DNA of 64,000 bases, taken from NCBI GenBank assembly GCA_027186245.1, contig CP114500.1:6086001-6150000 (forward strand). Direction: 5' to 3'. The notes beneath the pieces are model-generated. The model saw only the letters and a program-made list of their open reading frames with translations, did not search any database and was not told the origin of the DNA. Shown here piece after piece: positions 51,244 to 64,000 of the stretch. Position 1 is the stretch's first letter, and every line of letters starts with the position of its first letter. Both the position numbers and the translations under genes were made by a program. This DNA is from Coriaria nepalensis (lineage: Eukaryota; Streptophyta; Magnoliopsida; Cucurbitales; Coriariaceae).

Positions 51244-52002
51244 TTAAATTCACCCTGTTGCACATTCCTTCACTTCTTAAAACTTCTCCATTTGCAATTT
51301 CATAGGCTTCAAAAATGGTAGTTGTTTTCATCATTTTAACTAGAATTTGTAACTCTTCCTTAAGACAGCTAAGAAAATAGTATTAACTTTAAATTTGGGG
51401 ATATATTTGGAACCTTAGTTAATAAAAGTTCAAATTGACTCCTAAAGTCTTTCATTGAACCGGTCAGTTTCAATTTGCACAATTGACCAAAGTAAGAATG
51501 TATAATTGCAGGTGCAAAGTGCAAACCTGGATTTCAAGGCATGACAAAAAGACTCCCAAGAATTGCTCAGATCAGTCCCACATATGTCTTCATACCACTC
51601 AGCTACTTCACCCTAAAAGTAAAACTGCGCCAGCTTGACCTTCGAGTCATCAGGGATTTTGTACTAATCGAAGTACTATATAGTCTTTCTTTCCCAAGGC
51701 TCAGGATCACTTTTGGTAAATTTCGGAAAATCAATCTTCACATTCTTCCAGTGGGCTTCACAAAAATCAATACAATTTACAACTTGGTTTGCACTTCCCC
51801 GGAAAAATTTGATTTTTGGTTGCCATTCGTCCTCTCCTCTTCACGACGCATCATCATCATCCCCAATAACGAGTTCAATTGTCTTCCAATTCCAGAGAAT
51901 CGGCTTTCGAATTGAAAATAAAATCTTAAAATTAATCTTTTCACCAGTGCAGTGTTTGAATACCTGAGAAGCCCTTGTGTTTTCTGCTATTTAATTGAGG
52001 AG

Positions 52003-52016
52003 GCTGTGACACCAAT
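52003..52016 (-). other. Primer-binding-site-like sequence of the gypsy remnant
   Basis: On the minus strand TTGGTGTCACAGCC lies just after a CA-ending LTR-like edge. It matches TTGGTATCAGAGCC, the plant initiator-Met tRNA complement, at 12 of 14 positions. Confidence 0.5.
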
Positions 52017-52938
52017 TGTAATGAATCCAAATTGCAATCAGCAAAACAGAGCTTTAAAGATCATATAAAAGGATTCTTACAAGAGAACAGCTCTGCTTTT
52101 ACAAGAATCCAAAATGATTCTAAATTCCAAAATGATTCTAAATTACAGTTACATGTCTATTTATCTACTAGCTTCTATCGGATCTTAACAAACTAGGCAA
52201 CTAACGACTTCATTTTGCATGTTGTTTAGAAGAAGCAGTTGAAGTCGTTAGTTGTTTAGAAGAGCAGTATTTAAGACTATGACGGTGCCACATCATTAAT
52301 TAGGGTTGTGCAAAAGTCGGTTACAGTGGACACCGACACCGACACCGACCAAACTATACTGGAGTAACATACATCATCAGACACTGAAGTAACATAGTCA
52401 GTGTAAGTATTTTGAAAATTCTCATGCATCGAGATGAGCCATATTTAATCATCCACTAAAAGTATACGCTTATAATGACCATAAACAAAGAAACTTCTTT
52501 CCTTTATAATCAAACTATTGTGTATACACTTATAGTATGTAATATATTATCTTTGTACAATGAAAAATGAGTGGAGGGAGCAATGACTCACCCACAAAAC
52601 AACCATGTATTATAATATTATAATGCACATTTTCTAAGTTCCCTATTCAAATTCTTCCCAAACCTTGCACAACAAAACAATGAAAAGAATGCAATGATAT
52701 ACCCAAAAAAAAAAAAGGTGACAATGTCCCCCTGCCCCTTTTCCATTCGTCCATACGATAGAAAACAAAATTGAACCAATAAATTAAAAGGAAAAAGAAA
52801 ATATAAGAGAGAGAGAGGAGGGGGGTGGGGGGGGGGGGAACTTTACAAGCATATCAAGAACAAAAAAACCAAACAGCATGTGCCTTGGGGAAACGACGGA
52901 ACCAAAAAGAAAGCTTGCTCAATAAGGAATATCCAGCC

Positions 52939-55900
52939 TCACTCGTTTAAAAATTCGAAGGCTGGATTCTCGATAAGCTCGTCGGCTGCTTTGACGTCGG
53001 AGAAGTCTTTCTCTTGCATTGAATTAGAGAGGTCATCAGCCGAGAATGGGATGCTGAATAAGAAAACAAAAATTCAGTTTCAGAAAGATCACAGATGTAA
53101 GAAAATGCCATGTTAGCAATTTTTACTATCAAGTGCTAATAGGGACTTAATCACAATTCAACCATATCCTTCGAACAATAGGCTAGAGTTTCTCATCTAT
53201 ATATATATATATTTATTTTATTTTTTGACAAGAAAAAGTACTGTAAAGCTCAACAGTCTCTTATATACACCCTGCATTTAATCATGTGGGCCCCCAAGTG
53301 TATTCAAGTTAGATAGGTTTAAACAGAAGTTATAGACCCAAACTAGATTTAGGCTCCAATTAGTTTTTTACTAATTTGACCTCAAAACAACGTTTCAGTA
53401 ATAGACTAATAGGTAAACCCAAACGACTTCTATAATTACTTTTCTACTTTTTGTCACTCTTCAAAAATCAACTTCAAATTTCCAGAACACCGTTCTAACA
53501 GGCTAAATCCATACGGACCCTTAATCCTAAACTGAAACTTCACACCATTGTAAATAGGCATGAAAAAGAAAAGATGAATAAGTTTGAAGAGATTGAGGGA
53601 GGGAGGGAAGAGGAGGGGGGTAATTCTGACCTGGAACTGTCATCCAAGAGGAAAGAATTGCTAACTGCATTGTTGGAGTCCTCTGTCATAAGGACTTTCA
53701 TGTTGGAAATTACCTGGTCAAAGGATTTAAAAGATGCAAATCCTAAGAGCAACATTCAATAATAATTGATAAATTAGACAAAAAAGAAGGAAACTTACCT
53801 CGGGCGAGACACTTCGGGTGTTGTAGTTGTCATCCCAGTATAGTGTACATATTCTATACAGCTGCTGGACACTCAAGATCTAAACAAAACAGGCAACCAT
53901 GAGAGAGAGAAAACCAGAGAGGAAGAGAGAAAGAGAGGTAGTGAGAGAAGGTGTGAATATTACGGGGCAAAGATCATTGATTATTTCATCATACGAGATT
54001 CTGTATTTCTGATGTATAACCTGTAGAAAGAAAGAAAGAAGGAAAGAAAGGGGAAAAAAATAAAAATTCAGCAACATATGAATATTAGATAAAATCCCCT
54101 CAAGTGAAACATGAAATTGAGAGAGAGAGAGAGAGGGAGAGAGGGACTTATTACCAAGAAGCCAACAGCCTGCCTTATGTGTTTAAGCTCATCCCAAGAA
54201 GCGCCAGCATACTGCACTCACGAGTAACAAAAGTTATAGAATTCGGGCGATATAGTAGTCTGCCACCATTAAGCAGCAATATTTTGATCTTAAAACTCTA
54301 CATTGTAGAAATTAAGCAATATTAACTGGAATATATACCTCTTCTTTTGCTTGGCAGCACCACAGCTCCAACTCTGCTAACCCAGCTTTTACATACTCCC
54401 CATTGCTAAATGTACAACATTCACGGCGTAGAAGAAGACTGCAAAGCGCATGAGCAAGTTCTGGTTAAAGATTTTATCCCTTTTCATCATAATTTAATGA
54501 AGGAGCTCATATTAAATACCTACCTATTAAAGAGTTGAACATTGATATATGAAAATGTTTGTGTATAGATTTTCTGTATAAGAATTGGAGGAACCTGAAA
54601 CCCGGAAAACAGTAATAAGGTTGTGCACTAGAGAAGAAAAATGATTAGTAATCTGATGATTAAGTACAACAGAAAGAAAAGCATAACGTACAAAATTTTC
54701 TTTCATTGTGCAGAGGAAAGTGTTCAGGCTTTCTATGATGCTCTGCCAGTAACTTGTTGAAGAGTCTTTCCCAAATGATTTTCCTGATCTCAGCACTCCC
54801 TTTGATGCCCTTGGTGCCTATATTTAATGTAAATGAGCATAAAGAAAAAAAGGGGAAAAAAATATTTTTTATTTATGCTTAAAATAAATAAATATTACTT
54901 ACCTGGATACATAAGGAAATGAATGATGCCAACTCTTTCTTCAAGTTATCCCGAATCATTCCAAATATTTTCTCCACATAGGCTGTGAGCTGCTGCTTGA
55001 AAAGCAAAGCTGGGTACTTTGCTTCTACTTGGCGAACAACCTTAAGTGTTACAGCAAGATTAATGGAAGAAGGGGAACGGAAACCCTGTAAATTGAGTAC
55101 CATAGAATGTTACATGACAGAGAAATGTGGCCTAATAATCTGAACTTTCGATTTTACATCAACAAAACCACAGTTTGCAAAAGAATCCAAAAATACCATC
55201 CGCTCAAAAAAGGAAGAAGCGGAGGGGGTCTTTCTATGAGTAGCACCAGCCGGCTTCAGGCTTCGTTGCAGCAAGAACAATAATGCAGATGTGTTTGACA
55301 GCCAATAAGCCATATGGTCGTTGTTATCTTGATCCTGGAATGAAATAGAGGAAATGAATCATTATTTATGCTGTATTCCAAGTAAGAACTTTCAGGAGAA
55401 AATACTCAGAGAAATCCTAGCATCTAGACAAGTGCAGCAGATACTTGATTATTCCTGAGTGCTTCCTTAGCAAACAATCTCATGTTATATGCCTCATAGT
55501 TGGAAGTAGTAAAGGAAATAAACAAAACAGCATACAGTTTACCACAACAAAGATAGCAAAAATATGAAACATACAATTTCAGTTACCTCTATTGCAGACC
55601 CAATCATTTGTATCAGCCGATCAAAAACACTGGTTCTTTCAGCCTCGAACGATTTCCATTGAAGAAGGCACTTGTAAATGGTTAATGCTGCAATGGGCTT
55701 ACCATGACTAAACCCAATATTTTTCATAACACAATCAATAAGGGCATCAACATTCTCCTGCACCATGACGAAAAGTAATGATATTATAAATTTAGATAGT
55801 TGAAAATTAAAGCATATTAATTATACATATAAAATCCATCCTAAGTTTCTAAAGAACATGCCTGTTGGTGTTCTGAACCAAGCTTCTTCGTAGGAGTTGC

Positions 55901-58900
55901 AATCGGTGGTTCCTGCAAAGATGACTTTTAATAAATAACCGATGGCCGGGTGCTGGGGGGGGGGGGGGGGTTCAAAATAATCTTTTAAGTGAAAAATTCA
56001 AAATATGCACAGGAAAAGAATTGAAATGAAAATTACATTAATTGGATTCTCGTTAATCATATGGTGGCCATTTCCCAGTCTCTGCAAAGAAAAGATAACC
56101 TATACTCAGTTTGTGAAAGAGGTGAGCAGAGGAGGGAGATGTTCCAAAATAACTTAGAAAGGACTTGTGTACCTCAGTAGAAGGCATAGGTGGAAGCTCT
56201 GATGGCACTTTGGCTGGAGATTTCAGCAAGGCCTGCTGCCGAAGCTCCTGATTCTGGGATTTAATATCAGAGAACTTCTCCTCAAGTCTGTGAATGAAAG
56301 TAGTAACAAGAATTATTGATACTTATGGTAAAAAAATAAAAAACTGAAGAGGAGGTTTTTAGCTTTTGACAAGATATTTTGTTTCAGTCCCAATTTCATT
56401 CATGCTTTCTAAGAGAAGCTAACCACAAAACAACCTCTGCATTGTAGTCTTTAACTGAATTATCTTTGTCTCTGCCTCCTGGGCTTGCTTCAACCTCTCT
56501 TCGCTCATCTTGTTTGCCTCTACATACTTCTTCTCAGTTTCATCAATTTTCTTCTCCAGTGAGTTCACCAAAGCCTTCAAATACCACACAGGAGAAATAA
56601 TTAACAACTAGAAAAACACGACTACATTCTTCAGAAATTAATATACATTCTTGATAGATCTTTAACTTTACCTTGAGCTTTTCATTTTCAGAAGAAAGCT
56701 TCTCAAGCATAGCATGGTCAACAACTGGAACCTCTTTTATAACAGGGACCTTCTCTGCTTCTCTTTTTACAGCCTCCCGTTCCTTTTCAAGCATTGCTCT
56801 AGTCTCTTTAAACTGATATCGCATCTCTTGCAGAGCAGATTGCAGTTTTTCATTTTCTTGTGTTTTAGCTTCTTCCATGTCAGTCTAGACAAGTTTCAGC
56901 ATGTTGGAAAAATTAGGCACCAAACATACAACACGGTACAAAGGCAAAACCAAGAAGCCATGCAAACTCAAACTGAAACTCCATCACTCTCAGCAAATTA
57001 ATTTTTTTAGTAAAAAGACAACGCACATTGGAACCCTATGCAAGAACTCAGGGAGCTTCATGACAACAAAATGATAAAGAGAGTTTACAAGATAAAAGAA
57101 AGAGTTCCCCATCAGAATCATGGATGACATTAAAACTCATAGAAAACAAAAAAGATGAAATCGAAGCCACACTCAAGGACTGTAGAAGTTTGGAACAAAA
57201 GAAGATCCGGTCTATGTATTCCAAATTTGGGAGAAAAACAACCAACGCAGAGATACAATAACTAGGCTGCAACTTTAGTAATTCTTAGTCAAATATATAC
57301 TTACCCTCATGCGTTTCTCTAACTGCAATCTCCATGTAAGTTCTTCAACTTGCTTTTCCAGTTTATTTTTGGCTGCTTGAAGAGCTCCTGTTTCCCTTGC
57401 AGCCTGCATACAAAGAAAAAATTACACATAACCAGATTACTCCCATTTCAAATGTACTATGCAAGGGTACCGGTCAGTATCTCTCCTGGGTGCATAGGAG
57501 AGGGAGAGGAAGCGAAGGATAGAGAGAGCAGTAACTTGAGATCCTTATGGTTTTGAGTAGAATCATTTTTCAAAAGCCTCTGTTTGATATTTTGAAGTAA
57601 TAAGAAATTGATGGAGGCCTCAAGAGTGATAGAGGACGGAGTAGAAAATGCTTGATCATTGGTCAGAATTGGGGAAAAAGGAAAGCCTTGGTCAATGCTA
57701 ATAACATAGTGGTGGTACATAAATGTAAGCACTGAATGTGACAGTAAATGGGTCTTCACAAAACGAAGGTTCGTTAGATAAGTCGACAGGTTGACTAATT
57801 GAAACAATGGTCAGAAGAAATGTCAGCTGGACCGGCATTGATGATTCATAACATCACCAACCAATTGAAAAGATTTTCCCATTAAGGAGATTAGTTCCAA
57901 ATATAACTTGAATAACAGGAAGAAAGGAAAAGTATTGTTTCTATAGTATACTGCAAGTGCAAACATTATATAAAGTTGAAACAAGCAATAGTATTAGGTT
58001 AAACAGAGAGACAGTAAAGAACAAGATAGTCACCATCTTAAGCTTGCGTAGTTCCCCACGAGCAACTTTTCTTCTCCAAGCACATTGGGTGGCAATTGCT
58101 GCTTTCTTTGTTTCCTTGTAATGAAGTTGTGCCAAGAATTTATGGCAATGGCTCTGTAGGACACAATAGAACCGTCTTCTAAGTACCCAAGGATAAAGTA
58201 AAATTTGCCAAAACAGGAAAGACAAAGGTCAATTGCTCCTTTGAATATGTTTGCTACAACATTTACAATTACCATGTCAAAGGGTTTTTCCTTTTGTATA
58301 TTATTATTTCTCTTTTTCTTTTTCTGCAAACTTTAATGTTATGACATTCCTTGCAAAACAAACCAGAAAGCAGGTGATGTAAATGGGTCTTAACCTGGAT
58401 GAGAATTGCTGCTTTAGTCTGCCTTCTAGAGCGTAGCTCATTTCGAGCAGCCATTCCACGCATTCCTGTTTGAATACAACCAGCAGAAGAAAGCACTCCT
58501 CTGTAAGCTTTTCTTTTGAGGTACATACGAGAGTTCCTCTGGATAATCAGAGAGGAAGCTTCTCTCCGCTTGCTTTCATAATCTTGACGAGCCATTTGTC
58601 CTAAAACCAGAAGAGAGAAAGTTTCATTATATTTACAGTTATACTATATGTACTTTAAATGAACTTCTGATCCAATACGATTACCTCTATAAGCAGCTTG
58701 AATACTTATTGCTGAGCGACGAAGCAAGACAAAGCTTCTGCGAGCCAAATAACTACGTACTTTACGCTGAATAATGCTAGCTGATCTTCCCAAGACCTCA
58801 GTCCTACGGCCATCTAGTTCAGCCATTTGACCAGCCCTGAGAAACACCTTTGTCTTACCAATCTGCAAAATGTTATCAAAACCTGTAAGGATTTGAATTA

Positions 58901-61900
58901 CCAAATACTTTCTATATAACCCAAAACAGGAGAGCTACAAAATGTCAAAAACCCACAGAGAGGAAAAGGTCATGACAAATGTAGGGACCCTAGGAAACAT
59001 CTTCGGCTCAAATGCCCAAGACGATTATGACATAACCTTTTTATTCCAAAGAATAACCCTCTATATGACAGATGTAGAGACCCTATCTTTTTCTCAACTT
59101 ATTTGTGTGTGGGTGTGGGGGGGAGGGGGAAGTGAGAGAATTTGTAGTTTCTAGATAAAGCATGTCAAAACTAACAGAATAGCTACTAAATAATTACATT
59201 GAGGTAGCAATTACCTGATACCCTTCGAGCCCAACCTTCTCTAGAAGCTTCTTGCATGCAGCAATTTCATCAGAGCTAACAGTGTAAAACATAGAGAGGT
59301 CAGGATCATAACTGGTTTTGAACAAAGTCTGAGAGTTGGGAAAGACATAAATCAAACTACCTTCCATCCAGAGCTTGAGGTGCGAGGAGGCTAAATCGAT
59401 CGATGAATTCCTCAAATGGTTTCCTAGTAGGATATCCAGCACAACTAATCCTAATTGCTTCCATAACTCCCTGATTGAATAATTTAGAAAGTAGAAAAAG
59501 TTTCAGAAAGAATACCCACCAGATATTCAAGAAAACTAATATAACTTTAATATATTTACCCCACAGCGCAGTTGCTGTAAAACATTTTTATTCTCAAAGA
59601 TGGCAGGCTTGAGGAGACTGTTGGGTTTTACACATCTAATGTAATGTGGCTCAGTGTGACTGAGTGTTTCCAGCAATGATTGCAATTGTTGCTGCGGTTG
59701 AAGTTACAAAGGAGCTCTTCAGAAAACAAAGAGAGAACAAAAACTGCATAGTCATTTGTTTTGAAACAGAGAAGCAAGCATCTGACCTTGAAGCGAGAAC
59801 CTATGGAAGAGAACTTTGATGATTTTGAAGAATCTTCAGCTAATGGAGGAAACAAACCCGATACAAAAATGCATTTGGAAGCACCCAAGAGTGCTTGGTG
59901 CTCGGCAACAACATAATCTTTATTCTTGTCGAGAAACAGTTCAGTTTGATAAGTGACCTGAAAATTTAAGTGAAGAATTCAGATGTATGTCTTCCTAATC
60001 TAAAGATCATCAACATAATTTTATTAGGTCAAAGTAAAAGGACAGAAATGCAAAAGTAGAGGCATACTTACATCACCAGCATAATGAAGAATTGTGAAGT
60101 CACTCCTAGATAATTTGGGCTTGACAAAGCGTTTATGATTTTTAAATGTCGTATACAGCTTCTGGGCAAATGTTTCATGTGTAGATCTTGGAAACATGCT
60201 AAAAAACAGCAATACAACTGTTACCAACTGAACCATCAATTACAACAAAGAAATTGCAGTAAGCTAATCCCATAATAGTAAGGCATGTATATCCCTATGA
60301 AACAAAAGGAATCACCGATATTTGTATCATTGCGCATACCATGCTTCATCAAGAAGAGCAATTATGCCACCAGGTTTCTGAAATTTTAAAATATTCAGAT
60401 AAACAAAGATCAGAAACGAAAGCCATCAGATACAAGGAGGACATATGAGTTATATTCTCCTACAAGGAGGACATGAAGGCATGCACATACAATCATACTT
60501 TTGCAAATAACAAATCAAGTAACAAGAAACCAATTGACCCAAAAACTTAAGAAGGTTAAGAGACCGGGGTCCTTAGACTTTGATACCACATTAAGAAACC
60601 AATTGTCCTAAAAGCTTAAGCTGTTAGGAAATGTCATAAGGATGTATATCATGACCATAGAAACGAATGAATAGAAGAAATGTAGAATCTGACAGAGGGT
60701 TGGAGAAAAATAGCAAGAGAGTGAGAGAGAGAGTCTGATGGCTTGATAGGCAAAGAAGGCAGTTGAGAACATCAAGAAATAAATCAACGTATATCAAAAA
60801 ATTAATCTTCTGAGCAAAATATGTCATGAAAATTTGAGAAACCACACATCAAGAGAAGTTTAACACAACATGAAACACTAAAATCATCTCCTAGTCAGAT
60901 GACATCAAATATTAAAAAAAAACTATGTATGAAGATTGTTCTCGAAGAAATTACTGTTTTTGGTGATGATGCAAACACTACATTATATCCTAAAGGAAAA
61001 TTACTTAAACGAATGGACATAAGATCAAAAGTAAAATGAAAAAAATATTCGAAAATGCTAACTGAATAAAGCTTAGGCAAATCATTATGCATAATAAGAT
61101 AGCACAAACCTTTTCAATGAGATCGAGAATATCTTGATTATCCACAAATTCAATATAACTCCAATCAATTTCTTCCTTGGTATACTCTTCTTGCTCCATT
61201 TTGAAAACATGCTGCCAAGAATTAGACGTGTCACAGATGAAAAAATCTAGGCAGCCAAACAAAGACCACAACCACTATAGAAAATGAGATGTTTGATACC
61301 AAACCTGATTGAAATGTTGCTGAAGCTTCTCATTTGTTAAATTGATGCAAAATTGCTCAAAACTGCATAATTTTCAGACAACTTTGTATCAGATGTAAAT
61401 AACAAACAAGAATCTACATGATCGAACTTAGTGACAACCTAGTTTATTGGGTCGCCTCTACCTACTTGCAATCCCTCAATAGATTACGAATAGGGAAATC
61501 AGAAAGTTCACTTGAGCTCAGGGGATATGTATCTTATTATAAATGCAGTCAGACCAACTGGAATGACACGGCTAATGAACTTTTATGTTTAAAAATAAAA
61601 AGGTTGTTGTGTTGGAAATAAAGAGGAATGAGTGAACAAATTACTTAATGAACTCTACAGATCCTGTCCTTTCTCTTCATGAAAGTATGCCATTTGGACA
61701 TGAAGAATGATAACGCAGAAAATCAAGTCCATGTAATGTACCAGAGTAAATTCAAAATAGCACCATAAAACACAAGTATTGAAAATTAATTCGTAAATGC
61801 ACTCTAAGAATCCTTTTACTTAAGTTAGAAACACAGGAAGCAACTGTTTCATCTACATGCAATTACTCAGGAATATGGTGAGATCAAAGTACAAACCTAG

Positions 61901-63891
61901 AACATTAGTATATGCAGTTTTAACCCTTTTTAATCGCTAAGGCGAACCACAAAGTTGCATGAATAATTTTATATTTTTCTTTAGAAACTTTTAATTTATA
62001 ATTTTATCCAAGTTATTTCACAAAATTATAAGCCTTTGAATTAAACAACTAAGTAACTAACTAATTCATACATAATATAATATTTTAAGTTGACATGTTT
62101 TACACAACTCTTAATAGATTTATTCATAAACTCACAAACAAGCTTTATGTGAGCACCTAGCTGCTTATAAACAAGTGCTCACAGGCTTAAATGAGTCCAG
62201 AAACAAGACTGCGGGAATCTTGACCTAACTTAAACTTATAAACTAGTGGGTCGGCTCTCTTGAGATCATAGAATCATTTTACCCTTCCCATGCAGCAAGT
62301 AGCATAAATGATAAAACATTTGAATATTTTTAAAAAGTATGAAGTTGAAGGGTTAGAGGGTGAGGGAGGACTGAGAGGCTCATTCAAGGACATTAAAATG
62401 GAGGTTAGTAGAAACCATTAATGTTACATGGTTGACATGAGATGTATGGGTTGTTTCTGTTGCTAATGGATGTGTATGATTTGATTTATACAATAAGATC
62501 CCCCACAATGATGTGTAGATGACAGTGATTAGTTCTATTATCGGGTACCAACTCTAGATTCACGATACAGCAAACTAAGACATGCCAGTAACAACTGTGA
62601 AGCCTTAAGCCTAGTGTGATCATTTGAAGGTTACAGTGTCACACACAAACCATTCTTGTGGTTCAACATGTATACCCTATAGTTAGATTGTGAGCTACTA
62701 TAGTTTGAAGGTGCGAACGATAGTATGACCTTTGGAGAATGATGGAAATGAAATTATCTTCACTTCTATCAAACCATTGGATTTTTATCGTCTCCATTCA
62801 CAACAAAGATTACAGGTGCGTATCTAACGAAATTCATTCTATTACGAGGTGGTTATATTGCTAAACTCTACTTTCAGTTATCAACAATTTGATAGCTCAA
62901 GAACCGCAACTACATATTAGCACAACCTAGATAAGTGCAACCCACATTTCATATCTATTCTGCAGGGAAAATTAATGTATGCCAATCATGAATACAATAG
63001 GCATACCGGTTCAGCACCTGTTTGTCTTGAAACTCTCAAATCCATAGATATCCAGTACTCCAATTAAAAACTTCGAGTTAGGGTCTTGGCCAATTGAGCT
63101 ATTGATCTTATCAACAAGCCTGTTGAAAGAAGAGAAACTTTCAAACTACATTCTAAAATAGAACTAATTGATTAACAATAATTGATATGTTATATACTAA
63201 AATATCGTTTACTCCCTTCACAAAGCAGAGCTTACCAGTCAAACAGCCTCGCGTACACAATTTTTGCCAAAGCATCTCTACTAAGAGCAGCAGATTCTGG
63301 ATCCAACCACTTTGTGATGGTTTCATCACGAGTGACAATCACACGTTTACAAAGAGAATCTTCCAGAGCCTTTTCATCACACCTGAACAAGACTTAATTG
63401 AGATTTTGCATTTTTCTTTTCAAAAGAGCATACAAAGTGCAAAACTGAATGTGATGCATCTTCAGTGCATAAACATGTATTAAGAAAAATGAACAAGTAG
63501 AGATAGTATAATTATTTACATGAAAAGCTCAGCAGCAGTTTTAAGATGGAAGCGAGACTTTTCATCCTTAGGCACAGAGGAGTCTATTTCTTTTCCTTTT
63601 GCAAATTCAATGTTCCCAAGATGGAGAATCGCAGCCAAAACACGAAATATTGCATCCTACAACAAGCAAAATAAGTAGAGGTTATACTTCCAGTTTTTAG
63701 ATTCTATTTTCTTCCACCTGAACATATCATGACAAAATTACCTGTTCATCTATACTTATTCCAACAACATCCATTGCTCTTCTTGTTGCAGTATATTCCT
63801 TAGATTCATCGAGGCCATCCAACTCATAGCAATTTGATTGATTCAGATAATGAAAGCTTCTCGGGTCCCCCAATTTGTACCTCTTGATTTC
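52939..63891 (-). CDS. Class XI myosin heavy chain, 5' part beyond the window
   Basis: 32 exons: 63891-63742, 63656-63520, 63382-63236, 63119-63018, 61362-61305, 61211-61110, 60377-60340, 60198-60072, 59957-59787, 59691-59560, 59470-59361, 59275-59215, 58862-58685, 58600-58395, 58153-58034, 57403-57305, 56884-56672, 56574-56435, 56287-56173, 56081-56037, 55912-55862, 55757-55587, 55334-55197, 55085-54903, 54817-54692, 54594-54524, 54438-54339, 54211-54155, 54020-53964, 53879-53799, 53713-53631, 53053-52939. They code 1227 residues without a stop; class XI myosins are about 1500, so roughly 280 N-terminal motor residues with the P-loop lie off the right edge. Visible in order: motor parts ([45 protein letters not shown]), six IQ motifs (exons 13-15), coiled coil (exons 16-19), and the cargo-binding dilute domain ([15 protein letters not shown] to NPAFEFLNE). 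It moves organelles on actin. Most similar in memory to XI-1/XI-G/XI-H. Confidence 0.93.
54118..54145. repeat. GA microsatellite in a myosin intron
   Basis: A GAGAGA run between two dilute-domain exons, next to GGGAGAGAGG. Confidence 0.85.
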
Positions 63892-64000
63892 CTGTTGGAA
63901 TACAATATGAAGAAACAGTGGAGTACATTTCAACTCAAATACAAAAGAAGGCTTTTAATAGGGTCATAACCATTTCAGCTTATTGTCTAAGTATCAGCCC

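Larger units (their letters stand above)
49830..52370 (-). mobile_element. Ty3/gypsy retrotransposon remnant
   Basis: Read on the minus strand. An LTR-like segment (about 52370-52019) starts TGTTACT and ends ATTCATTACA. A primer-binding-like site TTGGTGTCACAGCC follows at about 52003-52016, two mismatches from the initiator-Met tRNA complement. Gag-like sequence lies at 51990-51500. Reverse transcriptase is at 50660-50360 ([60 protein letters not shown]). Its C-terminal part continues below (FGVQEVDYLGHWMSREGVK), then RNase H pieces (KAFKWS, EAFQRLKE, RPIAYFSQALK) in several frames with stops. The FVDDIL catalytic box is not intact. The element is inactive; no matching left LTR was found. Confidence 0.8.

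Noticed and set aside
51541..51915. 124-residue plus-strand open frame
   Set aside because: It is antisense to the gag-like part of the minus-strand gypsy remnant and has no family resemblance.
59312..59360. A 49-base intron in the myosin gene with acceptor at 59312
   Set aside because: Using the next acceptor (59276) gives a normal 85-base intron and restores the conserved [16 protein letters not shown] segment.
1..64000. CRISPR arrays, operons, bacterial defence systems
   Set aside because: No direct-repeat/spacer pattern or prokaryotic gene organisation; all credible genes are intron-bearing plant genes.

Overview
This is a plant nuclear window from a eudicot. The evidence is GT-AG introns throughout, AT-rich intergenic DNA with many microsatellites, decayed LTR retrotransposons, and plant-only families (PGG ankyrin, TRM/LONGIFOLIA, YUCCA, class XI myosin). 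All calls come from hand reading. I built each gene by checking that exon phases join without stops.

Layout: (1) 0-5.8 kb, minus strand: an ankyrin-PGG membrane protein gene with a DUF4219/UBN2-like N-terminal exon. A B-box zinc-finger exon lies directly upstream and can splice in frame to it. A long-inverted-repeat DNA element sits in its largest intron. (2) 8.3-11.7 kb, plus: tetraspanin of the TET18/19/20 type. (3) 15.3-20.25 kb, minus: TON1-recruiting-motif (TRM) protein with DUF4378. (4) 21.3-22.7 kb, plus: decayed pararetrovirus-like or retroelement remnant. (5) 25.2-27.4 kb, plus: chloroplast LOW PSII ACCUMULATION 1-like protein, convergent with (6) 28.5-31.3 kb, minus: chloroplast glutaredoxin with a CSYS active site. 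(7) 31.7-33.7 kb, plus: Ty1/copia remnant. (8) 34.0-35.4 kb, plus: HIT-type zinc-finger protein. (9) 37.7 kb, plus: tRNA-Val(AAC). (10) 38.8-40.2 kb, minus: YUCCA flavin monooxygenase for auxin synthesis. (11) 40.3-49.8 kb: gene-poor DNA with a small Mutator-like MITE and a possible solo LTR. (12) 49.8-52.4 kb, minus: Ty3/gypsy remnant. (13) 52.9-64 kb, minus: the 3' 32 exons of a class XI myosin that runs off the right edge.

The genes do not form a pathway. They are neighbours by descent: as I remember it, the order tetraspanin, TRM, LPA1-like, glutaredoxin, YUCCA, myosin XI closely matches Arabidopsis At4g28770 to At4g28710 and its At2g20230-20290 duplicate. I found no CRISPR array, operon or clearly new system. 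The most unusual candidate is the possible B-box/DUF4219/ankyrin fusion. Next are the related long-TIR elements (one with a target-site duplication) and two GC-AG introns.
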